Assembly (NCBI GenBank): GCA_039916225.1
Contig: JBDSLU010000555.1
Coordinates: 1 to 14,739 of the forward strand
Direction of reading: 5' to 3'
From: JBDSLU01 sp039916225
Lineage (GTDB): Bacteria; Acidobacteriota; Vicinamibacteria; Vicinamibacterales; Vicinamibacteraceae
Length of the DNA stretch: 14,739 bases
The position numbers and the translations under genes are program-made. Below the pieces are notes generated by a model. It saw only the letters and a program-made list of their open reading frames with translations, was not told the origin of the DNA and made no database searches. Shown one piece after another: positions 1-7,878 of the stretch (positions are counted from its first letter, which is position 1; each line of letters begins with the position of its first letter).

Positions 1-2
1 CG

Positions 3-446
3 TTCCTGCGTGACGCCGGGGTCTGGCACGCCGACTACGCCGGTGCGCGACAGGACTGGTTCTGCGCCGTCCTCGAGCTGTTCAAGCCGCGCGCCAAGCG
101 CCTGATCGAGTTCGTCGAGCGCGGCAAGCCGTTCTTCGCCGACGTGACCGAGTACGACGCGGCGGCGCAGAAGAAGCTGTGGGCCGCGCCCGAGACGCGC
201 GACCTGCTGACGTCGCTCGCCGATCGCCTCGGTGCCGTCGAGCCGTTCGATCCGCCGGCGATCGAGCCGGTCGTCCGCGCGCTGGCCGACGAGCGGGGCG
301 TCAAGCCGACGGTGGTGATGCAGGCGGTGCGCCTCGCCGTCAGTGGATCGTCGGCCAGCCCGGGACTGTTCGAGATGCTGGCGCTCGTCGGCCGCGACGC
401 CACGATCGCGCGCCTGCACCGCGCCGCCGCCCACCTCGGCGCATGA
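3..446 (+). CDS. gltX: Glutamyl-tRNA synthetase, C-terminal part (5' truncated by window edge)
   Basis: Only the last 147 residues are present; the catalytic Rossmann domain lies outside the window. GltX charges tRNA-Glu with glutamate in the cytoplasm. The visible part is the helical anticodon-binding region of a class I GluRS. It begins with FLRDAG and continues through a segment with ELFKPRAKRL and VERGKPFFAD. It ends with the family's typical C-terminal signature, here RLAVSGSSASPGLFEMLALVGRD, written in full elsewhere in many GluRS as an R-x-A-x-(T/S)-G...SPGLF-x-x-L-x-x-LGR pattern, followed by a closing short helix. The reading frame is open to the first base of the window (codon start at base 3). 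Its stop TGA overlaps the ATG of the next gene (ATGA), so the two genes are probably co-transcribed and translationally coupled. Confidence is high from the C-terminal signature; GlnRS is unlikely because it has a beta-barrel C-terminal domain. Confidence 0.9.
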   Translation, partial: FLRDAGVWHADYAGARQDWFCAVLELFKPRAKRLIEFVERGKPFFADVTEYDAAAQKKLWAAPETRDLLTSLADRLGAVEPFDPPAIEPVVRALADERGVKPTVVMQAVRLAVSGSSASPGLFEMLALVGRDATIARLHRAAAHLGA

Positions 447-1168
447 GCCCGACGAAGAAGCCGGCCAGCGCGCCGAAGCCGGCGCGCCCGACGAAGCGCA
501 CCGTCGCGGTGAAGCAGGCCGGCGCGATCGTGGCCGTGCCGCCGATCCGGATGGGTCCGGCCGACTACGAGCGGGCCCGCCACGCCCTCATGGCGCAAGA
601 GCCACGCCTCGGCGCGTTGATCGAGAAGATCGGTCCGTGCCGGCTGCCGTTCCGCAAGGACGGCGACCTGTTCTCGGCGCTGTGCGAGACGATCACTTCG
701 CAGCAGCTCTCGACGCGCGTCGCCGACGTGATCTACGGCCGGCTGTGCGCGGCGTGCGCGCCCGAGCCGCACCCGACGCCAGCGCGCATGCTCGCGCTCG
801 ACACCGCGGCGCTCCGGGCCGCCGGCCTCTCGGGGCCGAAAGCCGCCTACGTCCACGCGCTCGCCGAACGGGTCGGCCACGGCGATCTGTCGCTCGAGGC
901 GCTCGACACGATGCCCGACGACGAGGTCATCGCCGTACTGTCGTCGATCAAGGGCATCGGCCGGTGGTCGGCGCAGATGATCCTGCTGTTCCGGCTGCAC
1001 CGGCCCGACGTGTGGCCGATCGGCGACCTCGGCATCGTCCGCGGTGTCGAGCGCCTGCACAACCTGCGCACGCCGCCGACGCCGAAGCGCATGGAGCAGC
1101 TCGGCGAGAAGTGGCGCCCCTATCGCAGCGTCGCCGCCTGGTACCTCTGGGCGGGAGCCAAGGAATAG
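443..1168 (+). CDS. DNA-3-methyladenine glycosylase II family protein (AlkA-like, HhH-GPD)
   Basis: A 241-residue base-excision repair glycosylase that should remove alkylated purines such as 3-methyladenine from DNA. The HhH-GPD fold is recognisable. ITSQQLS (residues 84-90) matches the conserved helix that starts the domain. The helix-hairpin-helix is at about 165-185 (SSIKGIGRWSAQM), and the catalytic aspartate is D195 in WPIGDLGI. The C-terminal YRSVAAWYLW is also typical. Length fits the short archaeal/bacterial AlkA type without the N-terminal TBP-like domain of E. coli AlkA. Residues 1-37 are a Lys/Ala/Pro-rich basic tail, probably disordered. The start at 443 was chosen because the ATGA overlap with gltX is a classic coupling arrangement; ATG 551 is an alternative that would drop the tail. 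The 34 bases after its stop lead directly to the convergent Kelch gene, and I see no clear terminator there. Confidence 0.9.
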   Translation: MSPTKKPASAPKPARPTKRTVAVKQAGAIVAVPPIRMGPADYERARHALMAQEPRLGALIEKIGPCRLPFRKDGDLFSALCETITSQQLSTRVADVIYGRLCAACAPEPHPTPARMLALDTAALRAAGLSGPKAAYVHALAERVGHGDLSLEALDTMPDDEVIAVLSSIKGIGRWSAQMILLFRLHRPDVWPIGDLGIVRGVERLHNLRTPPTPKRMEQLGEKWRPYRSVAAWYLWAGAKE

Positions 1169-1202
1169 CCAAGTTGGCGGTTGGAAGTTCCCAGCGAAGC
1201 CG

Positions 1203-2243
1203 CTAGTGGTTGTTCGGCACCCGCTCACGCGGACCGGTCTTGGCGACGCGCTTCCACTCACCGGTACCGCAGCGCTCCCAGACGTCGCCGAAGACGTTGA
1301 GGCCGTCGTGCCCACCGAAGAGCACGAAGCAGCCGCGCTTCGTGTCGTGGGTCATCCCGGCGTGATTGCGCGCCGGCGGCGCGTCGCTGGTCTTGACGGC
1401 GCTCCACAGGCCGCCGCGCAGGCGCCAGGTGTCCGCGGTGCGGGCCTGGCCGTCCCAGCCGCCGAAGCGCAGCACGTTGCCGGCGACGGGTCCAGCCATC
1501 GCCGCGTTGAACCGGCCGGCCGGCGGCGTCGGGGCCGGCACCTCCGACCACCCCGTGCCGTCCCAGATCCAGGTGTCGTTGCTGGCCCCGGAGCCGCCGA
1601 AGAGGACGACCTGGCCGAGCTCGGAATCGAAGGCCATCGACGCCCCGGCGCGCGGTGACGGGCCGCCGGTGGCGAAGCGGGCCCAGGCCGCGCCGTTGAA
1701 CTCCCAGGTGTCCTGGAGATACTCACGGACCCCGGCCTTCCAGGTGTAGCCGCCGAACAGGACCATCCGCTTCCGCTTCGGATCCCAGGCCGCGGCTGCC
1801 TCGGCGCGGGCCGGCGGCTGCGGACCGGTCACTTCGGTCCAGACCGCGCCGTCCCAGGCCCACGTGTCGCCGAGGAGCCGACGGCTGGCGTCGCGGTTCT
1901 CGGCGACGGTGTCGTCGCCGAACAGCACCCGGTTGCCGCCGAAGAGGAAGACGCGCGAGAGGCCGTCGCCGGCGACCGCCGGGAACGTGCGCGCCGAGGG
2001 ACCGCCGGAGGCGAGGCGCCGCCAGTCCTTGCCGTCCCAGCCCCAGGTGTCGCCGAGCACCGCGCTGTCGGTCGCGCCGCCGAACAGCACCGCGACGCGC
2101 CCGTCGTAGGCGAACCCGTGCCCGTTGCGCACGCCGGGATTGTCGTCGTCCGCGAGCGTCGCGACGGCTGGCGCCGCTGCGAGGATTGCGCCCCACAAGA
2201 GCGCCGCGATGCAGACTCCGGTCTGCAGCCTCGCTGAACGCAT
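1203..2243 (-). CDS. Secreted Kelch-repeat beta-propeller protein
   Basis: 346 residues with a signal peptide (hydrophobic CIAALLWGAILAAAP after a short basic start; cleavage probably near residue 30). The mature protein is six Kelch-like repeats. Each has a FGG strand followed by a (D)(T/V)W-x-W-(D/N)-G or similar element: about 52-76, 98-136, 160-188, 212-234, 257-281 and 306-331. Six repeats fit one complete six-bladed propeller, a binding scaffold exported from the cytoplasm. No enzymatic motif is visible and the ligand cannot be told. An ATG start at 2243 is preferred over further upstream codons because it is preceded by a strong purine-rich site (GGGAGGG at 2247-2253) and opens directly into the signal peptide. 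It lies 126 bases downstream of the ECF sigma factor gene on the same strand, so it may share its transcript or be a target of it. A weak extended -10-like TGCTACCTT further upstream would also allow its own promoter. Confidence 0.85.
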   Translation of the reverse strand: MRSARLQTGVCIAALLWGAILAAAPAVATLADDDNPGVRNGHGFAYDGRVAVLFGGATDSAVLGDTWGWDGKDWRRLASGGPSARTFPAVAGDGLSRVFLFGGNRVLFGDDTVAENRDASRRLLGDTWAWDGAVWTEVTGPQPPARAEAAAAWDPKRKRMVLFGGYTWKAGVREYLQDTWEFNGAAWARFATGGPSPRAGASMAFDSELGQVVLFGGSGASNDTWIWDGTGWSEVPAPTPPAGRFNAAMAGPVAGNVLRFGGWDGQARTADTWRLRGGLWSAVKTSDAPPARNHAGMTHDTKRGCFVLFGGHDGLNVFGDVWERCGTGEWKRVAKTGPRERVPNNH

Positions 2244-2369
2244 GGTCCCTCCCTCGTCTGCTGGGTGAGGAAAAGGTAGCACCGAACCTCGGCCGTGTGG
2301 ACAGGGTGGGCCCACGCGGCCGGCAAGTGCGTGCAGTTGCGGGCCGTGGCTGGCCGACGCGGCGGGCCG

Positions 2370-3083
2370 TCAGTGGATGATGCGGCCCATGACGCGACCG
2401 ACGACGGCGTCGCAGCGCGGACGGTAGAAGCGGAAGGCCTCGTGCACGGTGCCGCCGACCTGCGCCGCCAGCCACAGGCGCAGCGCCTCGTTGGCCCGAT
2501 GGAGCCGCGTCTTGACCGCCTCCTCCGAGATCTTCAGGCACTCGGCGGTCTCGGCCGTCGAGAGCCCTTCGACCAACCGCAGCACGAACACCGTGCGGTT
2601 CGGGACGCTGAGCGTATCGACGGCGCGTTCGAGCAGCGCCTGCATCTCGCGGCGGGCGGCGATCTGCTCCGGCGAGGGGCCGGCCGCTTCGGGCTCGTCG
2701 GCCATGGTGTCGCCGTTCTCCCACGGCGCCGGCTCGCTGCGGTGGCGCTTGCGCAGCCGGGCGTAGGCCTCGTTGAGCGCGATGCGCGTCATCCACGTCG
2801 AGAAGCGGGCCCGACCCTCGAAGCCGTCGAGGTGCTGGTAGGCGCTCACGTAGGCCTGCTGCATGACGTCTTCGACGTCGGCGTCGTCGCCGAGCACGGC
2901 CCGGACGGTCCGATAGATGCGCTCGTTGTGACGCCGCATCAGGATCTCGAAGCAGGCCGTCTCGCCAGCCCGGATCCGCTCGATCAGCGCGTCATCGGGC
3001 TCGGCCGCCGACGCCGTCTCCGGGCCTGGTGCCGCCGCCGGATCGATGCCTTCGTGCTCTGTGACGGGACCTTCCATGGCCAT
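2370..3083 (-). CDS. ECF-type RNA polymerase sigma factor
   Basis: 237 residues with the two-domain layout of group 4 sigma factors. Sigma region 2 (about 45-115) contains LMRRHNERIYR, the DAEDV-like DADVEDVMQQAY and the region 2.3/2.4 stretch RFSTWMTRIALNEA. Sigma region 4 (about 145-205) contains LSVPNRTVFVLR, GLSTAETA and the recognition helix SEEAVKTRLHRA. After it comes a short tail with FYRPRCDAVV-GRV, a C-terminal extension seen in a common ECF subgroup. It should direct core polymerase to a special promoter set. No classic zinc-finger anti-sigma gene is adjacent; the next gene on the strand is the Kelch protein. The start is uncertain: ATG 3083 and ATG 3077 are both possible, neither has a good Shine-Dalgarno, and a longer ORF upstream has no conserved-looking sequence. 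Confidence 0.92.
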   Translation of the reverse strand: MAMEGPVTEHEGIDPAAAPGPETASAAEPDDALIERIRAGETACFEILMRRHNERIYRTVRAVLGDDADVEDVMQQAYVSAYQHLDGFEGRARFSTWMTRIALNEAYARLRKRHRSEPAPWENGDTMADEPEAAGPSPEQIAARREMQALLERAVDTLSVPNRTVFVLRLVEGLSTAETAECLKISEEAVKTRLHRANEALRLWLAAQVGGTVHEAFRFYRPRCDAVVGRVMGRIIH

Positions 3084-3193
3084 TGGATGTATGGGCGCGC
3101 GAAAGGTGACACCCAAGCGACCACCCGCCGCCAAGCCAGGATCGCGCCGGCCGCTGCCGACGTCAACAGCCGCTCCGATAAGATGGCGGGCGC
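3084..3193. promoter_or_regulatory. Divergent intergenic region between sigma factor and S41 peptidase genes
   Basis: These 110 bases must hold the start signals of both divergent genes. For the + strand gene, GATAAGAT (3177-3184) holds a -10-like TAAGAT hexamer. It would start transcription only about 3 bases before the GTG start, giving an almost leaderless message; no convincing -35 was found. For the - strand sigma gene, a TACATC hexamer sits just before the two candidate ATGs. A TGACACC at 3107-3113 resembles the -35 of some ECF promoters but has no clear partner. All assignments here are weak inference from motif similarity. Confidence 0.25.
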
Positions 3194-4492
3194 GTGGGTT
3201 CGCCCTGGACCGCCCGAGCACTCGTCGCGAGCTGCCTGGCCCTGAGCCTGGCCGCGCCGGCCGCAGCCCAGTCGATCGCCGTCGATCGTCAGCGCGGCGA
3301 GCAGATGCTCGACCAGATTCGCGAGGATCTCGTCGAGCACTACTACGACCCGACCTTCCACGGCATCGATCTCGACGGGCTGATCGACCGGGCCCGGCAA
3401 CGCATCAACGCGGCTCAGTCGCTCGGCGAAATCTTCGGCCTGCTGGCCGGCGTCTGCCTCGACCTGCACGATTCCCACACCCTGTTCATGCCGCCGGAGC
3501 GGGTGCAGGACGTGCGCTACGGCTGGAGCTGGCGCTACGTCGGCGATCGCGCGCTGGTCGACTGGATCGCCGACGACAGCGAGGCGCGGCGCCAGGGGCT
3601 GCGGGCCGGCGACACCGTGCTCGAGGTCGCCGGCTTCACGCTGACGCGGGGCAACGAGCGCACCATTTCCTATCTCCTGAGCGAGCTGCGTCCGCAGCCG
3701 CAGCTGCGCCTGACGGTCGAGCGCAACGGCGTCAACCGCACGCTGACGGTTGCCCCGCGCATCCGCACACGCCGGCCGCGGCTCGATCTCGACAACCAAC
3801 TCGATCGCTACGTCGCCGAGATGCAGGAGGCGACGGCCAACGCCGGCCGCCCGAAGCCGAAGCAGGAGCGACTGGCCGACGGGGCGCTCTACTGGCGCCT
3901 GCCCGACTTCTTCGATGCGCCGGGGGCGATTCGCAAGCAAGCGAAGACGCTGCGGCGATCGCACCGCCTGGTCCTCGACCTCCGCGGCAATCCCGGCGGC
4001 AGCGTCGGCGTGCTGGTCCAGGTCGCCGGGCTGTTCGCGGCCAAGGGCACGCCGGTCGTGTCGATCCGGACCCGTGCCGATCGCGAGAAGATGGCCACGG
4101 CCGATGCCGCCGCGCCGTACGCCGGCACCGTCGTCGTGCTGGTCGACAGTCGATCAGGGTCGAGCGCCGAAGTGCTGGCGCGATTTCTCCAGCAGCGTGG
4201 TGCCCGCGTCGTCGGCGACGTCACGCGCGGGGCCGTCACCGGCGCCCGGGTGTTCAACCACGCCGCCGGGGAGGGTGACATCCGCGTGCTCTATGCGGTG
4301 ATGGTCACCGTGCTGGACGTCCTGATGCCCGACGGCTCGCGCCTCGAAGGCGCCGGCGTCCAGCCCGACATCCTCAGCCTGCCCACTCCCGACGACCTCG
4401 AGCGCGGTGCCGATCCGGTGCTGGCCACGGCGGCGGCCCTCCTCGACGTCACCATCGACCCGCTGCGTGCGGGTCGCCTTTCCCGGCCTTAG
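3194..4492 (+). CDS. Secreted S41-family (tail-specific/tricorn-core type) peptidase
   Basis: 432 residues with a signal peptide (LVASCLALSLAAPAAA, cleavage near AAA-Q26). The N-terminal helical region of S41 proteins contains LHDSHTLF with H95. A PDZ-like domain follows at about 110-190, including RQGLRAGDTVLEV. The core protease domain spans about 225-395: LDLRGNPGGS (261-270) and SGSSAE (321-326), in which S323 is the predicted nucleophile, then ARVVGDVTRGAV. CtpA/Prc enzymes have a catalytic lysine where this protein has TRGAV, with no lysine; the kept LHDSHT histidine suggests a Ser-His type site as in tricorn-related S41 members. It should cleave peptides or protein C-termini outside the cytoplasm. 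The GTG start is well supported because an in-frame TAA (3179-3181) lies just upstream and the reading begins directly with the signal peptide; there is no clear Shine-Dalgarno. Confidence 0.88.
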   Translation: MGSPWTARALVASCLALSLAAPAAAQSIAVDRQRGEQMLDQIREDLVEHYYDPTFHGIDLDGLIDRARQRINAAQSLGEIFGLLAGVCLDLHDSHTLFMPPERVQDVRYGWSWRYVGDRALVDWIADDSEARRQGLRAGDTVLEVAGFTLTRGNERTISYLLSELRPQPQLRLTVERNGVNRTLTVAPRIRTRRPRLDLDNQLDRYVAEMQEATANAGRPKPKQERLADGALYWRLPDFFDAPGAIRKQAKTLRRSHRLVLDLRGNPGGSVGVLVQVAGLFAAKGTPVVSIRTRADREKMATADAAAPYAGTVVVLVDSRSGSSAEVLARFLQQRGARVVGDVTRGAVTGARVFNHAAGEGDIRVLYAVMVTVLDVLMPDGSRLEGAGVQPDILSLPTPDDLERGADPVLATAAALLDVTIDPLRAGRLSRP

Positions 4493-4539
4493 GGCCCGGA
4501 CGAGAATAGAGGTGACGCCGTTATTCCCGTCCGAGCCCT
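4491..4539 (+). terminator. Imperfect 18-bp hairpin after the S41 gene
   Basis: Arms 4491-4508 and 4522-4539 pair over 18 positions with two mismatches, with a 13-base loop. The 5' arm begins inside the TAG stop codon of the S41 gene. There is no T-tract after it, so intrinsic termination is not assured; it could also act on the start of the next gene 12 bases downstream. The structure itself is plain in the sequence, the function is inferred. Confidence 0.4.
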
Positions 4540-4545
4540 TAGACT
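4540..4545 (+). promoter_or_regulatory. Possible -10 box (TAGACT) for a leaderless amidohydrolase transcript
   Basis: TAGACT matches the -10 consensus at 4 of 6 positions and ends 5 bases before the ATG at 4551, so transcription would start at or near the A of the ATG. The gene has no Shine-Dalgarno, which fits a leaderless message. No good -35 is placed at the usual distance, so this is a weak call. Confidence 0.25.
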
Positions 4546-4550
4546 CCTGC

Positions 4551-7500
4551 ATGCGTAATCGACTCGTCCTGCTCCTCGCACTGGTCCTCGCCAGCGCCGT
4601 GCCGCTCGCCCAGACGCCGCCCAAGCCGGACGACGCCCAGGCTCCCGCCGACGGGGCCGCCGACGACCAGAAAAAGGAGCCGAAGTGGGACGTCACGGCG
4701 GAGTTCGGCCCGACGTCGAAGGTGGCGTTCGACACCTCCGAAGGCACCTGGATGAACGTCGACGTGAGCCCCGACGGCGCCCGCGTCGTGTTCGATCTGC
4801 TCGGCGACCTCTACGTCATGCCGATCGCTGGATCGACGGCGGCGGCCCCAGCCACACGGCTGACGACGGGCCCGGCCTTCGACATGCAGCCGCGCTTCAG
4901 CCCGGACGGCAAGCGGATCGCCTTCACCAGCGATCGCGGCGGCCTGTTCAACATCTGGGTGATGGACGCCGACGGCACGAACCCGACGGCGGTCTCGCGC
5001 GAAGAGAAGTGGTGGGTGAACAGCCCGACCTGGGCCCCGGACGGCGATTTCATCTTCGCCCGCAAGCATTTCGTGGCCACCCGATCGCTCGGTGCCGGCG
5101 AGGTGTGGATGTATCACCGCAGCGGCGCCGAGGGCGTCCAGGTGACCGAGAAAGTGAGCTTCCAAAAGGACGCTGGCGAGCCGGCGCTGTCGCCCGACGG
5201 CAGGATCCTCTACTACAGCAAGGACGTCACGCCGAGCCTGACCTTCGAGTACGACAAGAATCCGCACGCCGGGATCTACGCGATCATCCGTCGCGACCTG
5301 GCGACCGGCCGTGAGCGGACGCTGGTCGGCGGCGCCGGCGGCGCGATCACGCCGCGCGTCTCGCCGGACGGCAAGTGGCTGTCGTTCATCCGCCGCATCG
5401 AGACCGGCAGCCAGCTGTTCGTGCGCAGCCTGGCGACCGGCGCCGAGCGGCCGATCTTCGCGCACCTGGACAAGGATCAGCAGGAGGCGTGGACGATCTT
5501 CGGACCCTACGCGCAGTACGCCTGGATGCCCGATAGCGCCGGGCTCGTGGTGTGGGGCGAAGGCAAGATCTGGCGTGTCGACGTGAACGCCGCGCCGGCC
5601 GTGCCGCCGGCCGCACCAGCCGCCGGCGCGCCAGCCGCCAGCGCCGCGTCGCTGCAGCCGGGCCGCGAGATCCCGTTCGTCGCCAAGGTCGAGCAGACGA
5701 TCACCGAAGCGGTGCGCTTCCCGGTGACCGTGGCGCCAGACCGGTTCCCGGTCAAGATGCTGCGCGGCGCGGTGGTCGCGCCGGACGGCAAGAGCGTCGT
5801 CTACAGCGCGCTCGGCAAGCTGTGGATCCGGCCGCTGCCGGCCGGCACGCCGAAGCGCCTGACCGGGCGCGACGACATGGAGTACGCGCCGGCCTACTCG
5901 CCCGACGGGCGCACGATCGTCTACGCGTCGTGGCGCGACATCGAGCGCGGCCGCATCCGCACCATCGGGATCGACGGCAGCGACGGACGCGACGTGGTGG
6001 CGACGCCGGGCCACTACGTCGAGCCGTCGTTCTCGCCGGACGGCCTGCGCATCGTCTATCGGGCCGTCGAGGGCGACGACGTGCGCGGCCCCGACGATGG
6101 CGAGCAGCCGGGCATCTTCATCACGTCGGCCGCCGGAGGCGGTACGCCGACGTTGGTCCGTGAAGAAGGCTCGAAGCCGCGCTTCGACGCCACCGGCGCG
6201 CGGATCTATTTCCAGGAACGCCGCGGCGATCGCACGGTGCTGGCCAGCGTCACCACCGGCAACGGGTGGGAGATCGTCCACGCGCGGTCCGAGAACGCCC
6301 TCGAGCTGGTGCCGTCACCCGATGGCCGGTGGGTCGCGTTCGAAGAGCGCTGGCGCACGTATGTCGCGGCGCTGCCGCAGAGCGGCCGGCCGATCGAGCT
6401 CGGCCCGACCACCAAGGCCTTTCCGGTGACGCGGGTGTCGCGCGATTCGGGCTTCGGCCTCCACTGGTCCGATGCCCGGACGATCCACTGGACGCTCGGC
6501 GCCGAGCTCTTCACGCGCGATCTGGCGAAGACGTTCGCGTTCGTGCGCGACGGCGCGGCCAAGCCGGACGAGCCGGAAACGGCCGGCAGCGCCATCGGTT
6601 TCGAGCAGGCCAGTGATAAGCCGGCCGGCGCCATCGCGCTGGTCGGGGCCCGCATCGTGCCGATGACCACGCGGCCGGGGCGCGGCGTGATCGAGCGCGG
6701 TACGGTCGTGGTCGAGGGCAACCGGATCGTGGCGATCGGCGCCGATGGCTCGGTGCGCGTGCCGGCCGGCGCCAAGCGGATCGACGTCGCCGGCAAGACG
6801 ATCATTCCCGGCATCGTCGACGTCCACGCCCACGTGCGCGGCGAGAGCGCCGGCATCCTGGCCGAGAACTCGTGGCCGCTCGCCGCCAACCTGGCTTACG
6901 GCGTGACCACGTCGCACGATCCGTCCAACGACACGCAGACGGTGTTCACCAAGAGCGAGATGCAGCGCGCCGGCTGGCTGCTCGGGCCGCGTCTCTACTC
7001 GACCGGCACGATCCTCTACGGCGCCGAACTGCCGATCAAGGCGACGGTCGAGACCTACGAGGACGCGCTGATGCACATCCGCCGGATGAAGGCGGCTGGC
7101 GCGATCAGCGTCAAGAGCTACAACCAGCAGCGGCGCGACAGCCGCCAGATGATCCTCAAGGCGGCGCGCGAGCAGGGGCTGATGGTGGTGCCGGAAGGCG
7201 GCTCGCTGCTCTACCAGAACCTGACCCAGATCACCGACGGCCACACCGGCATCGAGCACAGCCTGCCGGTGCCGAAGCTGTATCGCGACGTCCTCACCCT
7301 GTTCTCGAAGACCAAGGTGGGCTACACGCCGACGCTGATCGTCGCCTACGGCGGCCTGCAGGGCGAGAACTACTGGTACCAGCACGACGACGTGTGGCGG
7401 AACCCGCGCCTGTTGGCCTTCACGCCGCGCGACGTCCTGGTGGGGCGCTCGCGCCGGCGCCCGATGGCTTCCGAGGACGACTTCAACCACCTGCTGATCG

Positions 7501-7871
7501 CCCGCGGCGCCAAGGCCGTCAAGGACGCCGGGACTTCGGTGCAGCTCGGCGCGCACGGCCAGCTGCAGGGGCTCGGTGCGCACTGGGAACTGTGGATGCT
7601 GGCGCAGGGCGGGATGACGCCGCTCGAAGCGCTCGACAGCGCGACCATCTCTGGCGCGCGCTATCTCGGGATGGACAAGGACATCGGCTCGCTCGAGACC
7701 GGCAAGCTCGCCGATCTCGTCGTCCTCGACAAGAACCCGCTCGAGAACATCCGCAACAGCGACAGCGTCCGCTACGTCATGCTGAACGGACGGCTCTATG
7801 ACGCGGCGACGCTCGATCAGGTCGCGCCGGACACGCGGAAGCGGCCGCCATTCTGGTGGCAGCGGCCCTAG
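4551..7871 (+). CDS. Secreted TolB-like propeller / amidohydrolase fusion protein
   Basis: 1106 residues. A signal peptide (RLVLLLALVLASAVPLAQ) is followed by a Pro/Ala/Asp-rich linker. Residues about 55-640 hold roughly eight WD40-like PD40/TolB repeats with SPDG turns (for example VSPDGARVVF, FSPDGKRIAF, YSPDGRTIVY, PSPDGRWVAF). An amidohydrolase domain of the imidazolonepropionase/prolidase type runs from about 695 to the end. It has the strand-1 motif DVHAH (H759, H761), K855 in VKSYNQ as a likely bridging lysine, H903 in GIEHS and the closing GSLETGKLADLVVLD. Positions usually His and Asp appear as E882 (VPEGGS) and H1002 (GAHGQ), so metal binding may be atypical. Likely an exported hydrolase of cyclic amides or dipeptides; the substrate is unknown. 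ATG 4551 is chosen because it begins the signal peptide; upstream in-frame codons overlap the S41 gene. The stop lies 7 bases from the end of the convergent small membrane gene. Confidence 0.92.
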   Translation: MRNRLVLLLALVLASAVPLAQTPPKPDDAQAPADGAADDQKKEPKWDVTAEFGPTSKVAFDTSEGTWMNVDVSPDGARVVFDLLGDLYVMPIAGSTAAAPATRLTTGPAFDMQPRFSPDGKRIAFTSDRGGLFNIWVMDADGTNPTAVSREEKWWVNSPTWAPDGDFIFARKHFVATRSLGAGEVWMYHRSGAEGVQVTEKVSFQKDAGEPALSPDGRILYYSKDVTPSLTFEYDKNPHAGIYAIIRRDLATGRERTLVGGAGGAITPRVSPDGKWLSFIRRIETGSQLFVRSLATGAERPIFAHLDKDQQEAWTIFGPYAQYAWMPDSAGLVVWGEGKIWRVDVNAAPAVPPAAPAAGAPAASAASLQPGREIPFVAKVEQTITEAVRFPVTVAPDRFPVKMLRGAVVAPDGKSVVYSALGKLWIRPLPAGTPKRLTGRDDMEYAPAYSPDGRTIVYASWRDIERGRIRTIGIDGSDGRDVVATPGHYVEPSFSPDGLRIVYRAVEGDDVRGPDDGEQPGIFITSAAGGGTPTLVREEGSKPRFDATGARIYFQERRGDRTVLASVTTGNGWEIVHARSENALELVPSPDGRWVAFEERWRTYVAALPQSGRPIELGPTTKAFPVTRVSRDSGFGLHWSDARTIHWTLGAELFTRDLAKTFAFVRDGAAKPDEPETAGSAIGFEQASDKPAGAIALVGARIVPMTTRPGRGVIERGTVVVEGNRIVAIGADGSVRVPAGAKRIDVAGKTIIPGIVDVHAHVRGESAGILAENSWPLAANLAYGVTTSHDPSNDTQTVFTKSEMQRAGWLLGPRLYSTGTILYGAELPIKATVETYEDALMHIRRMKAAGAISVKSYNQQRRDSRQMILKAAREQGLMVVPEGGSLLYQNLTQITDGHTGIEHSLPVPKLYRDVLTLFSKTKVGYTPTLIVAYGGLQGENYWYQHDDVWRNPRLLAFTPRDVLVGRSRRRPMASEDDFNHLLIARGAKAVKDAGTSVQLGAHGQLQGLGAHWELWMLAQGGMTPLEALDSATISGARYLGMDKDIGSLETGKLADLVVLDKNPLENIRNSDSVRYVMLNGRLYDAATLDQVAPDTRKRPPFWWQRP
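7794..7871 (+). repeat. Direct repeat, copy 1 (inside amidohydrolase 3' end)
   Basis: Partner of 8427-8504, same orientation, 633 bases apart start to start, about 90% identical (70 of 78). It covers exactly the last 25 codons plus stop of the amidohydrolase. The small membrane protein gene and its upstream region lie between the two copies. Confidence 0.8.
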
Positions 7872-7878
7872 CCTGGCG

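Noticed and set aside
4539..6281. 580-residue minus-strand open frame opposite the amidohydrolase gene
   Set aside because: Composition is Arg/Ala/Gly/His-rich without any recognisable domain; it mirrors the G/C-rich third positions of the real + strand gene and is a typical high-GC antisense shadow.
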